Shown here: in pieces, positions 22,231 through 35,900 of the stretch
Numbering within the stretch: position 1 is the stretch's first letter
How the letters are laid out: each line of letters starts with the position of its first letter
NCBI GenBank assembly: GCA_012931725.1
Contig: CM022948.1
Coordinates: forward strand, 89,736,888 to 89,800,887
DNA: 64,000 bases
From: Litsea cubeba
Taxonomy: Eukaryota; Streptophyta; Magnoliopsida; Laurales; Lauraceae
Direction of reading: 5' to 3'
Translations under genes and position numbers: made by a program
The notes under the pieces: generated by a model
Seen by the model: the letters and a program-made list of their open reading frames with translations, nothing else
Told to the model about the DNA's origin: nothing
Databases searched by the model: none

Positions 22231-24178
22231 ATATAAATATATGTTAAATGAATGAATTTAATTATAATAAAAAAGGCTAGAGAACATTTGTAGCTTGTTG
22301 TAGCATTGAGGTTTGGCAAATGTATATATAAATAGCATTGAGGTGTAGTCTGAAATTAAGTGGTCAACTCATATATTGAAGTGAAATTTGAAACGGTGAT
22401 TATAAATAGATATGCATAGTATTAGGGTCTGTTTGGCAAATCTGATCTGTTTGTAATTGATCTGGCTCAAATAGACTATTTCAAATAGATCTATTTCAAA
22501 TAGACTTCTTTTCAAATAGACCGTTTGGTAACACATCCGGTATATTTAATTCAAATAGATCTTTCTGATAAAACTTGTATGGTAAACATACAAAGAAGAG
22601 CTTATTACAGGGGCATTTCTTGTCTTTTACAAAAAAAGTCAATTTAGAATAGAAATTCAATTTGAAATCCATTACAATTTTTTTCTAAATTCATTCAGAC
22701 CATCTATGCTTCAATTATCCAAGACCAAAATCTATTACCCAACATTCATTTCCATTCCAAAACCATCAAAAAAGTTAAACAAGAAAATTCATTCCACCTC
22801 ATATTAATGTTCAAACATTCTTTCAACATTGAAAGGACTATACCATTACCATAAAAAAAATTAAAACATAGGCTAACATGCTACTCTGTACCAACATTTA
22901 AATGCCAATTAAAATTTACATATTCATATATGATCATTTCATTGTTGCACCATTCCAACACCTACAACCTTTTGTCAAAAAAACTTCTTGCATCCCATTT
23001 TAACATATAGCAATCGGCAGCAGACAATATTGAACCGGATGACTCGATCACAAAAGTTGAAGTGAAATCCTCAATTTTCATTTAATCTGCATAAAAAAAA
23101 TAAGAGCAAGATTAACATATGAGATGCATGTGAATATGATTCCAAATTTTGTTTAACATATCCATTTCCATATTTATGCTCATTTCTTTATCAAAAATAT
23201 ATTCTGCCAAAACATATTCTGCCAAAATATTCTAAGCACTTGTGGTTTTTGTTCTCTTTATTTAGACTTGCCTTCTATCTTACCTATATGAAATGGTACA
23301 TAGAGCTCTAGAAGGAGAGCTCATTCTCACTGTAGAAGGCCCAATAAGATTACACGTATTCAGTAGCAGTGTGTTCCATGATAACAATGATGACATTTTT
23401 TTTCTATGTGCATTTTTCATATATTCATTGGAAAATGGGTGAGGAGGAACAAATCATCTTCTATCAAGGGAGTTGAGTGATGTGCCAGATACATTAGCTT
23501 AATAACAATCGACTAGATCTAATTCCCTCATAGGAAATTAGATGCCATGAAAACCAAAAACAAAAGCACATATACTGATTGGTTAATAGCTAATGAAATT
23601 GGGAAAGAAAAAAGCATACCTGATGTAGTTGAAGAAACCGTGAGCAGAGAAAGGCTGCGGCGATTGAGATGAGAGAGGACTACAAACCTAAGGAAAAAGA
23701 AAATAAAAATAATGAGAATAAAAGAAAGACAAGAGAAGAAAGGACTAGGCTTCCTCAGTCCCTCTGCAATCCCTCTGTATGGCCATATATATTTGCTTTC
23801 CTACCAGCCAACCCAATATGAAACTGATGACTCAACCCAACTCACCCCACAACCAGACATGGACTTTCTAATCAGGCTATATAAATGTCAAGTTGGGTTC
23901 GGGTTAACATCTCCATATAAATAACAAGAAGATGGTGGAAATGAAGAAGGGAAACAAAAAGATAAGAGAGACAACAGGAGGCATATGGAGTTGAAGAGGA
24001 TATATATATTTACCAAAAAAATGTAATATAATCCACAGCTATTGTAAAACCATCCATCATCATCAACATCAAGAGAATCATTGCTAGAGAGAAAGCCAAA
24101 AGAAGATGTCCCCAATTTTCACTTGTCTTCTGTTTTTTAAAGAGTGAATTGAAGACAAGGATGGAGATGCCACTATCA

Positions 24179-25438
24179 TCATGAATGAAAGAGGGCATCT
24201 GCTATTGCATTTCTAACTTCTGACATCTCCATCTGTTCTGCAATATCCACCACTACATCGGTGTCGGAGGTGCCACTATCATCATTATCAATTGCCTCTA
24301 AAGATATGTCTTCATTCTCATACTCTATAAAGAGTGCATCTGCAATAGATTCTTTTCTGATAAAGTTGTGCACAGCCATTGCAGCGACTACTATACTCCT
24401 TTGTACACAAAATGAGTAGGGAGGCATCCTTTTAAAATTGGAAAACGAGCTTTCAATACTCCAAAAGAACGCTCTATTACATTCCTTAAAGATGAATGAA
24501 CATAATTGAAATGTTCCTTCTCATTACGAGGACGACCACCGGCCTGAAAATCTGATAGCCAATACCGAACATTACGGTATGGAGCAAGAAAACCACGCAT
24601 ATTCGTAAATCCAGCGTCAACAATATAATATTTACCTGAACAGAGAAAATATATATTATGAGAAAAAAATGTAATATAATTTATAATTGACTAATCATTA
24701 AGTACCTGGAGGGGCATGTGGAAAATTCAGATTTGGTTTATAGATAGTATCCAATAAAATACGTGAATCATGTGCAGTGCCTTCCCAACCAGCAATAACG
24801 AAAGTAAACAGCATATCAAATGAGCAAGCCGCTAGAATATTTTGTTGGCATTCTCCTTTTCTTCCTCTATAAGGTACTTGGTTTTCAACGGGGATCACAG
24901 CATTTATGAGTGTACCATCTATTGCCCCAACACAATCCTTCAGAAGAAAAGGAAAAAAATCAACATAACATTTAAAAGAAAAGGTCACTTTATTGAAAAA
25001 TAATTGCAAATATAATTAAGGGTAGGATTGTACCTTAAAATATGGATAAAATCGAGGATTATGCAATATCTCCTTTGGTATTTGGTCGTATGAAGGCGGC
25101 TTTATAATATCCATTGAGAGGTGAATCATTGCTACTAAAACTGCATGAAAGTGACGATGGATAGTTTCACCTGAGTGTTGAAATCTATCTTGCAAAATTC
25201 TATTCCTATGATTTTGCCCAACTGTCATTAAAAATATAGCCACCTGCTCCTCTACTGAAACAAATCGACTATCTTCAAGTAGCCTTTTTTCTCGTAGAAC
25301 TACACACAATCGCAAGAAAACATGTTTTTCCATACGCAGTAGCTCCAAACATACTCTTCGATTACCTTCCAAAATGCCCTGAACGAAAACATGGCCTGAT
25401 AAAATTGAAGTCCTGCATGGCTCCTTCGATATGCACAT
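24179..25438 (-). pseudogene. Harbinger (HARBI1-type) DDE transposase, one frameshift
   Basis: I infer exons 25438-25034, 24937-24716 and 24635-24179 on the minus strand, with GT-AG junctions and preserved phase. The first exon holds the conserved VEEQVAIFLMTVGQNHRNR helix-turn-helix region and SGETIHRHF. The catalytic triad is visible: GAIDGTL (D), AHDSRIL (D) and NVIERSFGVLK (E). Near 24425-24432 one nucleotide is missing in an A run between FPILK and MPPYSF, and the frame resumes through VAAMAVHNFIRK to a stop at 24179. The true start may lie a little upstream of 25438. With that frameshift, full transposase would not be made unless it is a read error. Confidence 0.85.
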
Positions 25439-25502
25439 CCTTCGCTTCTTTGCAAGTAATAAAGCAAGAAGTGCTATTACTTTTCGTTTCCTTGGTGTCA
25501 GA

Positions 25503-25760
25503 ATCTCCTACATTCATTCCATCCAACAATAAAAAAGAAAATGGTGTCCAAGGGTTCATATATTCATTCCATCCCATAATAAAAAAGAAAATCATAGCTC
25601 CTACATTCATTATCATAATAAAAAAGAAAATCATAAGTTCCTGAATTCATTTCATCTCACAATAACAAGAAAATCATAAGTTCCTACATTCATATCATCT
25701 CATAATAAAAAAGAAAATCATAAGTTCATATATTCATTCAACCCCACAATAACAACATGA
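25503..25760. repeat. Degenerate 45-50 bp tandem repeat inside the Harbinger element
   Basis: About five units of the form ATTCATTCCATCCCATAATAA followed by AAAGAAAATCATA. It lies between the transposase and Myb-like genes. Confidence 0.7.
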
Positions 25761-25839
25761 AAAAGATAATAAATAAAAGCTACAAAAGTGATGAGTCATG
25801 TGTTCTAACATTCATCCCATAACACTAACATAAAACTCA

Positions 25840-26933
25840 TCAAGGCCCATGCTTCATTATCATATTCAGCCAGTAGAGGCGGGCATCATTACTTTCAAAT
25901 GACATGAAAATATCTCTATTGTCCTTGTCTTTAAATGCCCTTGTGCCAAAAAAATACAATTCTGAGGTCGCTTGGATATTTGGTATTTGCTTTAAAATTT
26001 CAATACAATCCTGCATAGTAGGACCTCGCTTCCTCTCTTCTTCTTTCCGCTCTTCTTCTTTCCTCGCTTCTTCTTTCCTCTTTTCTTCTTTCCTCTCTTC
26101 TTCTTTCCTCGCTTCTTCTTTCCTCTCTTCTTCTTTCCGCTCTTCTTTTTTTCTATCTTCTTCTTTCTTATCTTCTTCAAGTATAATTACTAGGCGCTCC
26201 ATATTCTCATCATATTTATTGTTCCTAACATCCCTCCTACTTCGTGAAGGACAAGGACGTTTCCTCCGAGCGCTTGTCATTAGCTCCTCTGTCGAGATAT
26301 TCTCAAAAGTCTCTTCTTGCACATGATTCTGGGTATTGTCTACATGAGGGTACCGGAGAGGGCATCTGTGTATTCAATTCTTCTGGAAAGGAGCCAGAAG
26401 ATGGTGTCCAAGTATCTTCTCCCCTAGCCTGGGTTCCACCAAAGAGAATTCCCATTTCATCCGGGAATGACAAAGATCTAGTCCTAAAAATTTTCGCTTC
26501 GGGGTGCCCCTGCATTTGATGTTAAATAATTATTTATTATATAAAAAGTAATATATACTATAAAATGTCAAATAAATATTACCTTTAGATATTCATCCCA
26601 TCTCTCAGGATCCATTGTAATTGTTTGAGTTGCTTCATTGAGCCCGACACCGGTTTGCCCACATAATGTTATCCAAGCATTATATTGTTTTCTCATTCCA
26701 TCCCATTGATTCTTTAATTGTTTTTGTCCATACAAAATTCCAGTTTTCTCCTTAAAACCATCGATAATTCTTGTCCATGATTGTGTTTTTAGATTTGAGC
26801 CCGGTCTTCCGCCTTGTAATACTTCTACAATGCATAAGTCAATGAAAATCTTCTTCATATTATCTGACCAAACAGCCCTACTCATCTCCGCCTTGTCCTT
26901 ACCCTTATGAGATGGAACCCTTGATTCGGCCAT
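25840..26933 (-). pseudogene. Harbinger-associated Myb/SANT-like protein, one frameshift
   Basis: The ATG at 26933 opens a Myb/SANT-like domain (WSDNMKKIFIDLCI, SWTRIIDGFKEKTG, KNQWDGMRKQYNAW), as in the accessory protein that PIF/Harbinger transposases need for nuclear import and DNA binding. An intron is likely from about 26580 to 26513. Exon 2 reads GHPEAKIFRTRSLSFPDEM, then slips one frame near 26345 and continues HVQEETFENISTEELM. It then enters a Lys/Glu/Arg-rich tract of 5-residue repeats (EERKE type, about 26020-26180) and ends NMIMKHGP before TGA. The 15-bp repeats behind the tract make the frame fragile. Confidence 0.75.
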
Positions 26934-28756
26934 CTACACCTCGCTAAAATATTTTATCAAGAGTAAATTAGTGTCAAATCAATCATAGAAAAAGAAGCAA
27001 ATGAGTCCAACTTGAAACAAAACATCTATATTCCTTACAAATAGTGGCCATTGAATTTTCCCCAAAGCATAAGACCTGAATTTTCCCCAAAGCATAAGAC
27101 CATCAAGTTCTAAGAAATCATTTGGACAAACTAAGATACATTTGAACATAAATTAATTTGTAATTTATGAGACACCTTTTAAAGGAGATCACTTCATGTA
27201 GTAAGTTGAAAATTCATTTTAACACATAATCAGAGTCACAAGCCCATAGCATTATTACATCAGTCCCCTAGCATGATTAACAATGTATATATACTTAGAA
27301 GTATGTATTGATATTTTTTTAAGTTCATATTTATATCTGCAAGTTTCTTTATCCCATCACATATGGATGCTACCCAGATGTAGTTTGGTTCCTTGTAGGT
27401 GACAGGTTACCTAAAAGTTTTTGAAAAAGAGAAAAAAACTGCTTCATCCATCTGGACCTTCAAGCAAGCAAAGCAAACAATGAAACCAATTGAGCTTGAA
27501 AGTAAACAACCATTTCATATCTTGGGGGTCATGTTGTCGCACAGAAAATCATCACAATTTGACACCAAATGCAGCCTTTGATGGATCCAGTGATTTGAGA
27601 CTCTGGCAAAACGGTCATAAAAAATACCCACTACAGAGCATTTACCATTTCATAAACTTCAGCCCCTCATGAACCAACCAGCATGATCCAACCTGATACA
27701 TCAAATGTTGTGTTGCCCAACCCACGTTCATGCAAGGCAAGTTCAATCATTCCTCTCCTCAGTGATAGAAAGTAATTTAGGCTGCACTGCTAGGTGGCCA
27801 GGGAGGAAAAGACAGACATTGGAAAATAAGGTCATGGTTAGATAAGTGAAGGGACTCTTGAATGGGCATGGGTGTTGTTCTCTCATGTGCCTTAGGTGGC
27901 CAATGCAAAGGGCGGTGTTTCAAAGTCTCTGCTGACATTTGACTTGTAACTTTGGCTAGCCAAGTTTTCTAAGGTTAGAGGTGAGGTTGTTGCCTGCCTT
28001 AGGAATAGATTTGTTTAGCTTTATATTGCATTATTTATTCTCTCCTTTAAGAAATAATCGTTAGTGATTAGCTTACAAATACACACAAAATAATTTAAAA
28101 AAAATGGATTTTCTTTAAGCGTAAGAACAAGCTAGCCATAAATAAATGTTGTCCATTGGGAATATTACCATGTCAGATTCTGTTCATTCATCATGAAATG
28201 TCAAAAGATAAAATGTTTAATCATAAAATGCACATTGAAGAGAGGAACCAGTACATGGCCGTTGATCTTCTGAACACAAAAGAAAGAAAAAACCCAAACC
28301 CAATAACAAAGATGAAGAGAGGAATAAAGAGACAAAAAAGCAAGAAATCACAGACACAAAAAGAGAGAGGACAGAAGTACCTTGTAGTTCTTGATAGATG
28401 AATGGAGAAGATGCAGAGGAAGGAAGAAGACGAGTCTCCTAGGGCATTTTGCAAATGAGGATCGAGACCCTTCTTTTTTGCAAAATAGAAGAAGGGTAAA
28501 CTTGTCAATCCAAAAAATAAAAGAGGGCAAACTTGTCCGAAAATCATGGAGAATTGGCTACCCGCTTCAGACATTTTCATCTGTCCAAAGTAGCACAATT
28601 TCTGGGCATTTATGAAATAGACAAAAAATGTCTATTTTCTATTTCAAAAAGACATATGACTTGGTTCATCCAAACAGTCTAATTTTATAAAATGTCTTTC
28701 TCAAACAGTTTTAAGAGATATAGACCGTGAAATTAGACATGCCAAACGGGACCTTA

Positions 28757-29696
28757 GTCATATCAAAAAATGGATTGAAGCCCTACACTGCACAATCCAC
28801 TCAAATATTTCAACCTCTTATGGCTTTGAAAGCATTTAATAAATCATTTGGAGAATGCTTTCACATGATGGACTACTACTTAGAATTGGGACCCTGCCTT
28901 AGCAAGGAAATTAAAGAGCTTTTAGTTGGCAAAGAAGAGGATTATGAGGCAACTACATAATTGTCAATTCCGTTCCGTTTGATCAATTGGGGGAAGATGA
29001 ATATTTCAGTTTAGTGTCCATCACTCTATGGTTAAGTTAAGTGTTGGCCACCTCGATATCACATAAATGCTCAGGGATGGATATTTAGGTTTTTAGGTTG
29101 ATAGTGATACTGTTGGGGGTGTGGGCCAACCTAGCAAAAAGAAACAAAAACATTTTGTACATCTGGTAAGTCAGTGAGCCCCACAACACAACTGTGCCAT
29201 ACGAGTATCATTTATGTTGCTATCTCAAATGGGGGCCTCAAATATTTCCGTTAAAAAGGCTTCAAAATCTATTTATTTATAAAAAGAGGTCGAATTAAAT
29301 GAAGTTGATATAAGCTGACAGGCGTAGACAAATGGACACCAACTGAACTGAAAATCGAGATTTCTTCGGTTTTCTCAACACCCTTCTCACCCTTTCTATC
29401 TTTGGTTTTCTTGACAGTTGACACTTTACACCCATCTGCAAAAAGGACAAAAAAAAAAAAAAAAAAGGTTTTTCAGAAGCCGGCCTTCAAATGTTGCAGT
29501 TTGATGAGATTTCTCCGGGGTCTTCTTCTTCGGCGTAACCGCCACGTGACATGTGGTGATTGGTCCAACCAGGCTTTCCTTTTTCAAAAAAACAGGGGAC
29601 CCCTACTCCATCTGTCGATACCCTTTTTGTTCTTGTATTAAATGTATATGCATAGAACCCCATTTCATCAGCTTGTACGTCTACACATGCATAAAT
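28757..29696. promoter_or_regulatory. PINa upstream region
   Basis: Non-coding. It aligns with 52854-53098 and 54337-55520 of unit B, which has about 1.2 kb of extra sequence and a LINE. Conservation is strong in the last 300 bp. No gene is seen. Confidence 0.5.
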
Positions 29697-29702
29697 TGTC
29701 TC
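29697..29702 (+). promoter_or_regulatory. TGTCTC auxin-response-type element upstream of PINa
   Basis: Canonical AuxRE core TGTCTC, 219 nt upstream of the ATG, kept at the matching place in PINb (55522-55527). One copy of a 6-mer is weak evidence on its own. Confidence 0.35.
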
Positions 29703-29833
29703 CATTTTCACACTATTTCCTTACTGGGTTTTCTCCATCTCACCCCTCCTCTTCCATTCCCTATCTTCATCCCTTATAATCCTCTAAACCAACACTACGC
29801 ATCCAAGAATATCTTTAAAAAACACACACACAC

Positions 29834-29837
<4 letters not shown>

Positions 29838-29873
<36 letters not shown>
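29838..29873. repeat. (GA)n microsatellite in the PINa leader
   Basis: About 18 GA units 40 nt upstream of the start codon. PINb has a shorter run at 55667-55694. GA repeats in plant leaders can bind BPC/GAGA-type factors. Confidence 0.85.
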
Positions 29874-29877
<4 letters not shown>

Positions 29878-29915
29878 TCTAACAACTTGTTGGTGATTGA
29901 GAAAGTAAGTAGGCC

Positions 29916-32900
29916 ATGATCACAGGCAAAGCAATCTACGACGTCCTCACGGCAATTGTGCCACTCTATGTGGCCATGATCCTGGGCTACGGCTCCGTGA
30001 AGTGGTGGAAGATCTTCACCCCTGAGCAGTGCTCAGGAATCAACCGTTTTGTTGCAGTATTCGCCGTTCCCCTCCTCTCCTTCCATTTCATCTCCTCCAA
30101 TGATCCATACACCATGAACTTCCGCTTCATCACGGCTGACACCCTCCAGAAGTTGGTCATCCTCATCCTCCTCTTCCTCTGGCAGGCCTTTTTAGGAGGT
30201 AGTGGAGATTGGGCCATCACCTTCTTCTCCCTCTCCACTCTCCCCAACACGCTGGTTGTGGGAATTCCCCTCCTCAAGTCCATGTATGGAGAGTTTGCTG
30301 CCTCCCTCATGGTGCAAGTAGTAGTCCTCCAGAGTGTGGTATGGTACACCCTCCTCATCATACTCTTCGAATACCGCGGGGGTAGGGCCTTGATCTCCGA
30401 GCAATTCCCCAACACGGCGGCCTCCATCGCCTCCTTGCATGTTGAGCCTGATGTCTCTTCACTAAGCCGGCGGGAGCCATTGGAGGTGGATGCGGAGATC
30501 AGTGAAGATGGGAGTCTCCATGTGGTGCTGAAGAGGTTCTCTTCTCCGACAGATACCCGGTGGGCATCTGATCTGAGCGGGGTGGAGATCTACTCGGTGA
30601 AATCGTCAAGGATGTCGAGCTTGGATCAGATGGATCTTCTTGACAAGTTTCAGAGTAGGATGGCGAGCCCAAGATGCGAGGGGAATTGGAATGGGAAGGT
30701 GCGTTACATGAGGTCGGCATCAGCATCGGCGTCGGCGTCTCCGACATGGAATTTGGAAGAGCAAGTGGGGAGTGGTGGGCGTGGATATGGGAAAGGAGGG
30801 AGGAGGAACATGAGTAGTGAGGTGGTGGGTGGCAGTGGTGGTGGTGGGTGTTTGAATGAGGTGGTGTATGATGGTTTGGGGAGTGGTGGGAAGAGGAAGG
30901 AGGAAGGTGGTGATGAGGGGCTTCATATGTTTATGTGGAGTTCAAGTGCTTCTCCTGTACTGTCTCGTGCTCTTAGTGGAGCTGCTGCTTCTATTGATTT
31001 TGAAGCGTCTAATGCTTTTAGGGCTCTTGTCCCACAAGGCATAGGTGCTTCCAAAGGTATAAAAAAATCTCATTTAATTTGTTTTCTCTATTTTCTTCTC
31101 TATTCTCTTGAGCCACACACACACACTCTCTCTCTCTCTCTCTCAGTCCATATCCCCGAGGGCATGTTGGGGAACTCTACTTATAGAGTTAAAGTTAAGT
31201 AGATCCCCATTTCCCCAAAAAAATTTCCACCAAAAGCACTTCATCTCAAACTTCTCACCATATTATTTTTTTAAAAAGTAAAAAAGTAACCACTAAAAGA
31301 CAAAAAAACTCCCATTTTCAATAAAAAAAAGTCAAAAAGATTCATCCTCAAACAACTAAAAATAAAATACCATCATAACTCATTCATATTTTATTATTTC
31401 TTCAAAATAATATTCACTTCACTCAACTCTACAAGTAAAGCCCCCAAACGGGCCCTAAGTGTCGATCTCCTACACACTTCCCGTGAGTGGGATGCGTCGA
31501 AGTCCATCATGACCCCCACCTCAGGGTCGCTCAAAATAAATTGCATCCCTCCAATGACATATCCACAAACTACTTAAACAAGAGTTGGTCCACCGGAAGA
31601 TTCCACCGTAAGATTGAATACATAACTATGATATAATTAGTAAAATCCGTGTATTATTAATTATCAGTAATATTCAGGTGAGAACTAATTCTCACATATT
31701 ACATGAGAACTTTTTTGTGGGGCCTAATTGTGGGGCCCATTTGAGGATGGGACCAGAGGGATGAAAATATCTATGTGAGACCAACCAAAGTATCAAGTTT
31801 TACCCCAAACTCATGCCCCATAACCCCCTCATCCGTGGCCCACAAATTTAATGACTTCATAGTCACAAAAATATTCAACCATTCATCCAACGGTTCAGTC
31901 CATACGGATGTGTGCCAATCCTTGGGATTAATGACTTTCAAGGGGTTCCCTATTGGTTGCTAGGTTTGGATGGGTTGCTAGTTGGGCCCTCCAAAAAAGT
32001 TCTTATATAATAAATGAGAACTAGTTCTCACTTGAATATTTCTCATTAATTATATGTACTGATCACTTTATCTCTTTTACCCAAAAAAAGTCTCTTTGGC
32101 AATAACGTGCTCAATCTTATGATGAGGCCAGCAACTAAGGTAGCGTTTGGTTCGCTGGAATGGTTGTAGGTGGGAATGGAATAGTGATCGGAATGAGTCT
32201 CGAATGAAATGAGGCAGGAATAGGCATTTCCATTCTAGCGTTTGGTACGCTGAGGAATCAACCCAGTTGATTCATGTTCCTGCGTTTGGTACGCTGAAAT
32301 GATTCCTGGAATGGAATAAACTTTATATAAGACTGACCAAAATAACCTTGTTAGATTTTTATCTTTGGCTCAGTCAATATATAGATTATAATATTATTAA
32401 ATTGGTGAGGCCCACACAAGCTCTTCTATTTTATAATCTTATAATAATAATAATAATAATGTATAGATTATATTATTATTATATAGATGGAGCCCACACA
32501 AGCTCTTCTATTTTATAATCTTATAATAATAATAGTAATAATATATGTTATATTATTATTATATAGGTGGGGCCCACACAAGCGCTTCTATTTTATAATC
32601 TTATAATAATAATAATAATGTATATTTTATATTATTATTATATAGGTGGGGCCCACACAAGCTCTTCTATTTTATAATCTTATAATAATAATAATAATAT
32701 ATAAATTATATTATTATTATTATATAGGTGGGGCCCACACAAGTTCTTCTATTATAATCTAATAATAATAATAATAATAATGTATATATTATATTATTAT
32801 TATAGAGGTGGTGCCCACACAAGTTCTTCTATTTTATAATCTTATTATTATAATAATAATAATGTATAGATTATATTATTATTATATAGGTGGGGCCCAT

Positions 32901-35900
32901 ACAAGGTCTTCTCTTTTATAATCTTATAATAATAATAATAATAATAATAATGTATATATTATATTATTATTATATAGGTGGGGCCCACACAAGTTCTTCT
33001 CTTTTATAATCTTATTATTATAATAATAATGTATAGATGTGAAGAACGGTATTTTATTCTGAAAAAAAGTAGAAATGAATGAATGGCCATTTCTTTCCAT
33101 GCCGGATGGAATGACCATTCCTCTATATAAGGGAATGGGATTCCGGAGGTAATGGTCATTACCCCACTTTTTTGCGAACCAAACGCTGTAATGACCATTT
33201 CGTTGGAATGACCATTCCATTCCGACCTTCATTACAGCGCACCAAACGCTACCTAATGAAGTAGAAATATTTGAATACATGTATAATATAGGAGCAGATG
33301 ACATTCATTGGGAATGAGGGCACAGAAAGCCCCACACTTTCGAACTATAGAGCATGAAAGGTTTTATGAGACCCCGCATCCCAATTCTTTCTCAAATATG
33401 TAAAATTGGGACACTAACCTATTCAATCGATCACAGGGCACATCCCAAATATATCTCAAAAAATTAATATTTCTTGTATTTTATATATAATCATATGGTG
33501 AGTTCAATTTCATGTCAAGATGTATTTTCTTTGCTTTTTCAAAAGGACATGGAAGGTTTCATGAGTCTATTGGACATTCTACCCCTATCACCAAATCAAG
33601 AGCAGATAGAGAGATTGAAATAGAAGATGGTCACCAGATTCTAAGGAAACTTTCAATAAAGAAGTCACCTTTTTTGGGACAGAAGACAATCGATGCACCA
33701 CAAGGAGAGAATATGAATGATGCCCCTCCTCAGATGCCTCCTGCAAGTATCATGACCAGGCTTATACTGATCATGGTATGGAGGAAGCTCATTAGAAACC
33801 CCAATACCTATGCCAGTCTCATTGGTATTGTCTGGTCCCTTGTCTCTTTCAGGTAAGAATCTTCCACCTTATAGTTAGGTTACTTTGGACCCATTTGTTT
33901 TTTGGCTATTCAGTTTCCGGTGATTCGAAGCAATTGCTCCATTCAAAGGGGCTAAAATTGAAGAAGAAATGGTCGTGATCTATAAATATTGACGAAAATA
34001 TTCCGCTCCATTGGTAGGAAATGATTGTCTAGCCATCACCCTTGTAAATCAAGTTCTAAGAAAAAGTGGGAGTCCCATCTACATGTCTGCTACTCTCATC
34101 GTCCACCCTCATCGTCCACTTATATCCATCAAGTTCACCTCTTTGATGTTCTTTTATTCCAAATGGGAAATTTATTTGAATTCCTAGGAATTCAATACTC
34201 AAGGAAACGAAGAGGTCCTTTGTGATTATATATGATAATTATCTACAACATTACATTAGTAGGCATAAAGTCAACGAGAACCCAACATCATTTAGTTTTC
34301 ACATATGTATGGGTTATTTTAATGTAAAAAAAATGATCAGGTACACCTTGTGAGGCTAGCTGCAAGCAGGGGCGGACCCAGGGGAGGCAGGGGCATGGCC
34401 CCTCCTTACATCATAAAATCCCCTCAGAATATCATTTTGGCCCCTCCATCGTGTGTGGATGGCCCCTCCATTATTTAAGAAGTTTTTAACATGATTTGAA
34501 TCATAGAAAAAAAGGAAATAAAAATATTGTTGATTTTAGGAAAAATTTAAAATGAAAAATGAAAGGAAAAGAAAGAAAATGAAATGAAGGAAATGAGAAC
34601 AAATAAAATAGGCTTGATGGAGATTAGGGAAGAGATTTTTTTAATATTCATTCTAACCCATCTACACTTGCCCCAAATCTTATGATCCAAGAGGGGACAA
34701 ACTTGTAGAGACTTTGACGAATAAATAAAGAAGAACAACAACAAACCCACTTTCTCTCTTATAATTTTTTTTTTACATTGCATAGATATACTAATTTCAC
34801 TACATGTTATTATGTAATTTTAGTCTCTGTGGCTTATATTGAAATTCAATCTTTTTTTTATAACGTATATTGAAATTCAATCTACTTAAAAATAATGTTT
34901 GTTTGGGTTCTATTATTACATTAAGTTTTAGTTCAATTAGAATTTTATCCATTGTCGATAAAGAAATAGAGTTGTATTTTTTAATTATTATCTATTTTTG
35001 AAAAATCTGATTAAAGAAATTTATATTAAAGAGATAAAAACTAGTGGCACCATGCTTTTGAATGGTTTAGATTTTAGATATGGGACGATGTCATTACTTT
35101 TTTTTGAGGTTTTAAATAATAAAATCTTAAATTGTAACCTATAAGTTACATGCATTAGAAAGGACGGTACCACTTAAAGAAATTTTATTGTCCATTAGTA
35201 TATATTTACATATAGTAGATGTACCAATGTATCATATATCATTTTGTTATTTAATTGTTTGGGCTTATACTTGAAATCTAACCCACTCAAAAGAACTTTC
35301 CTTTTATTTCTTTCCTATTATTATATAAATTTTTAATCCAATCAAAACTTATCTACCATGGATAAATATAGAAAAAGTTATTTTTCTTTTGGTTATCCAT
35401 GGGATTTGATTATTGCGTATTTAATTTGTTGCATATTATATTACTAGATTTTGCAATTTTGTTAAAAAAAAATTTTTGCCACCCCCCCCCCCCCCCCCAT
35501 TTTTTTTTTTTTGCCCCCCCCCACAAACACAATTCTTGGTTCCACCCCTGGCTGCAAGCGCTTAAACAAATGTTGAATGGTTGGATATGAAATCCAACTT
35601 TGATTACATATCCCGAGTTTTGACCTCTTTTTATTTCTTTTTGACGTGGGTATCCCCATCTTTAACCCAATAGGACTAATCCCCGGAGGATGTCCACTAA
35701 ACCCACACCAGGCAAAAACAAGACATGGGGAGAAAACTCATACCTCCTGCGGTTATGCCACACTCCACCAACTCCCTGCTGGGTATAATTATATGAGAAA
35801 ATTGGCGAAAGGTCCCTATAAGTCCATGTTTCCAGTCTCCAGTCCAAGGAAAAAATATCTTTCTTTTAATTAATACATACATACATAAATAAATAAGCAC

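Larger units (their letters stand above)
22425..28753. mobile_element. PIF/Harbinger DNA transposon, 6.33 kb
   Basis: The left end GGGTCTGTTTGGCAAATCTG pairs with the reverse complement of the right end, GGTCCCGTTTGGCATGTCTA. Target duplication TTA at 22422-22424 and 28754-28756. Subterminal CAAATAGA words are repeated at the left end and TGTCTATTT words at the right. It carries the two genes typical of this superfamily, a DDE transposase and a Myb/SANT-like protein, both on the minus strand. The paralogous unit has an empty site with a single TTA at 52851-52853. Confidence 0.95.

Noticed and set aside
25904..26326. 140-codon plus-strand Ser/Phe/Leu-rich frame
   Set aside because: Opposite-strand shadow of the Lys/Glu repeat of the Harbinger Myb-like gene.
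29987..30427. 146-codon minus-strand open frame inside PIN exon 1 (and its twin at 55809-56237)
   Set aside because: Shadow of the PIN coding frame; it exists only because the GC-rich PIN exon has few stops on the opposite strand.
32400..33040. CRISPR-like regular repeat spacing
   Set aside because: The units are degenerate, the spacers are (TAA)n simple sequence and the genome is a plant's; it is a minisatellite inside a MITE.
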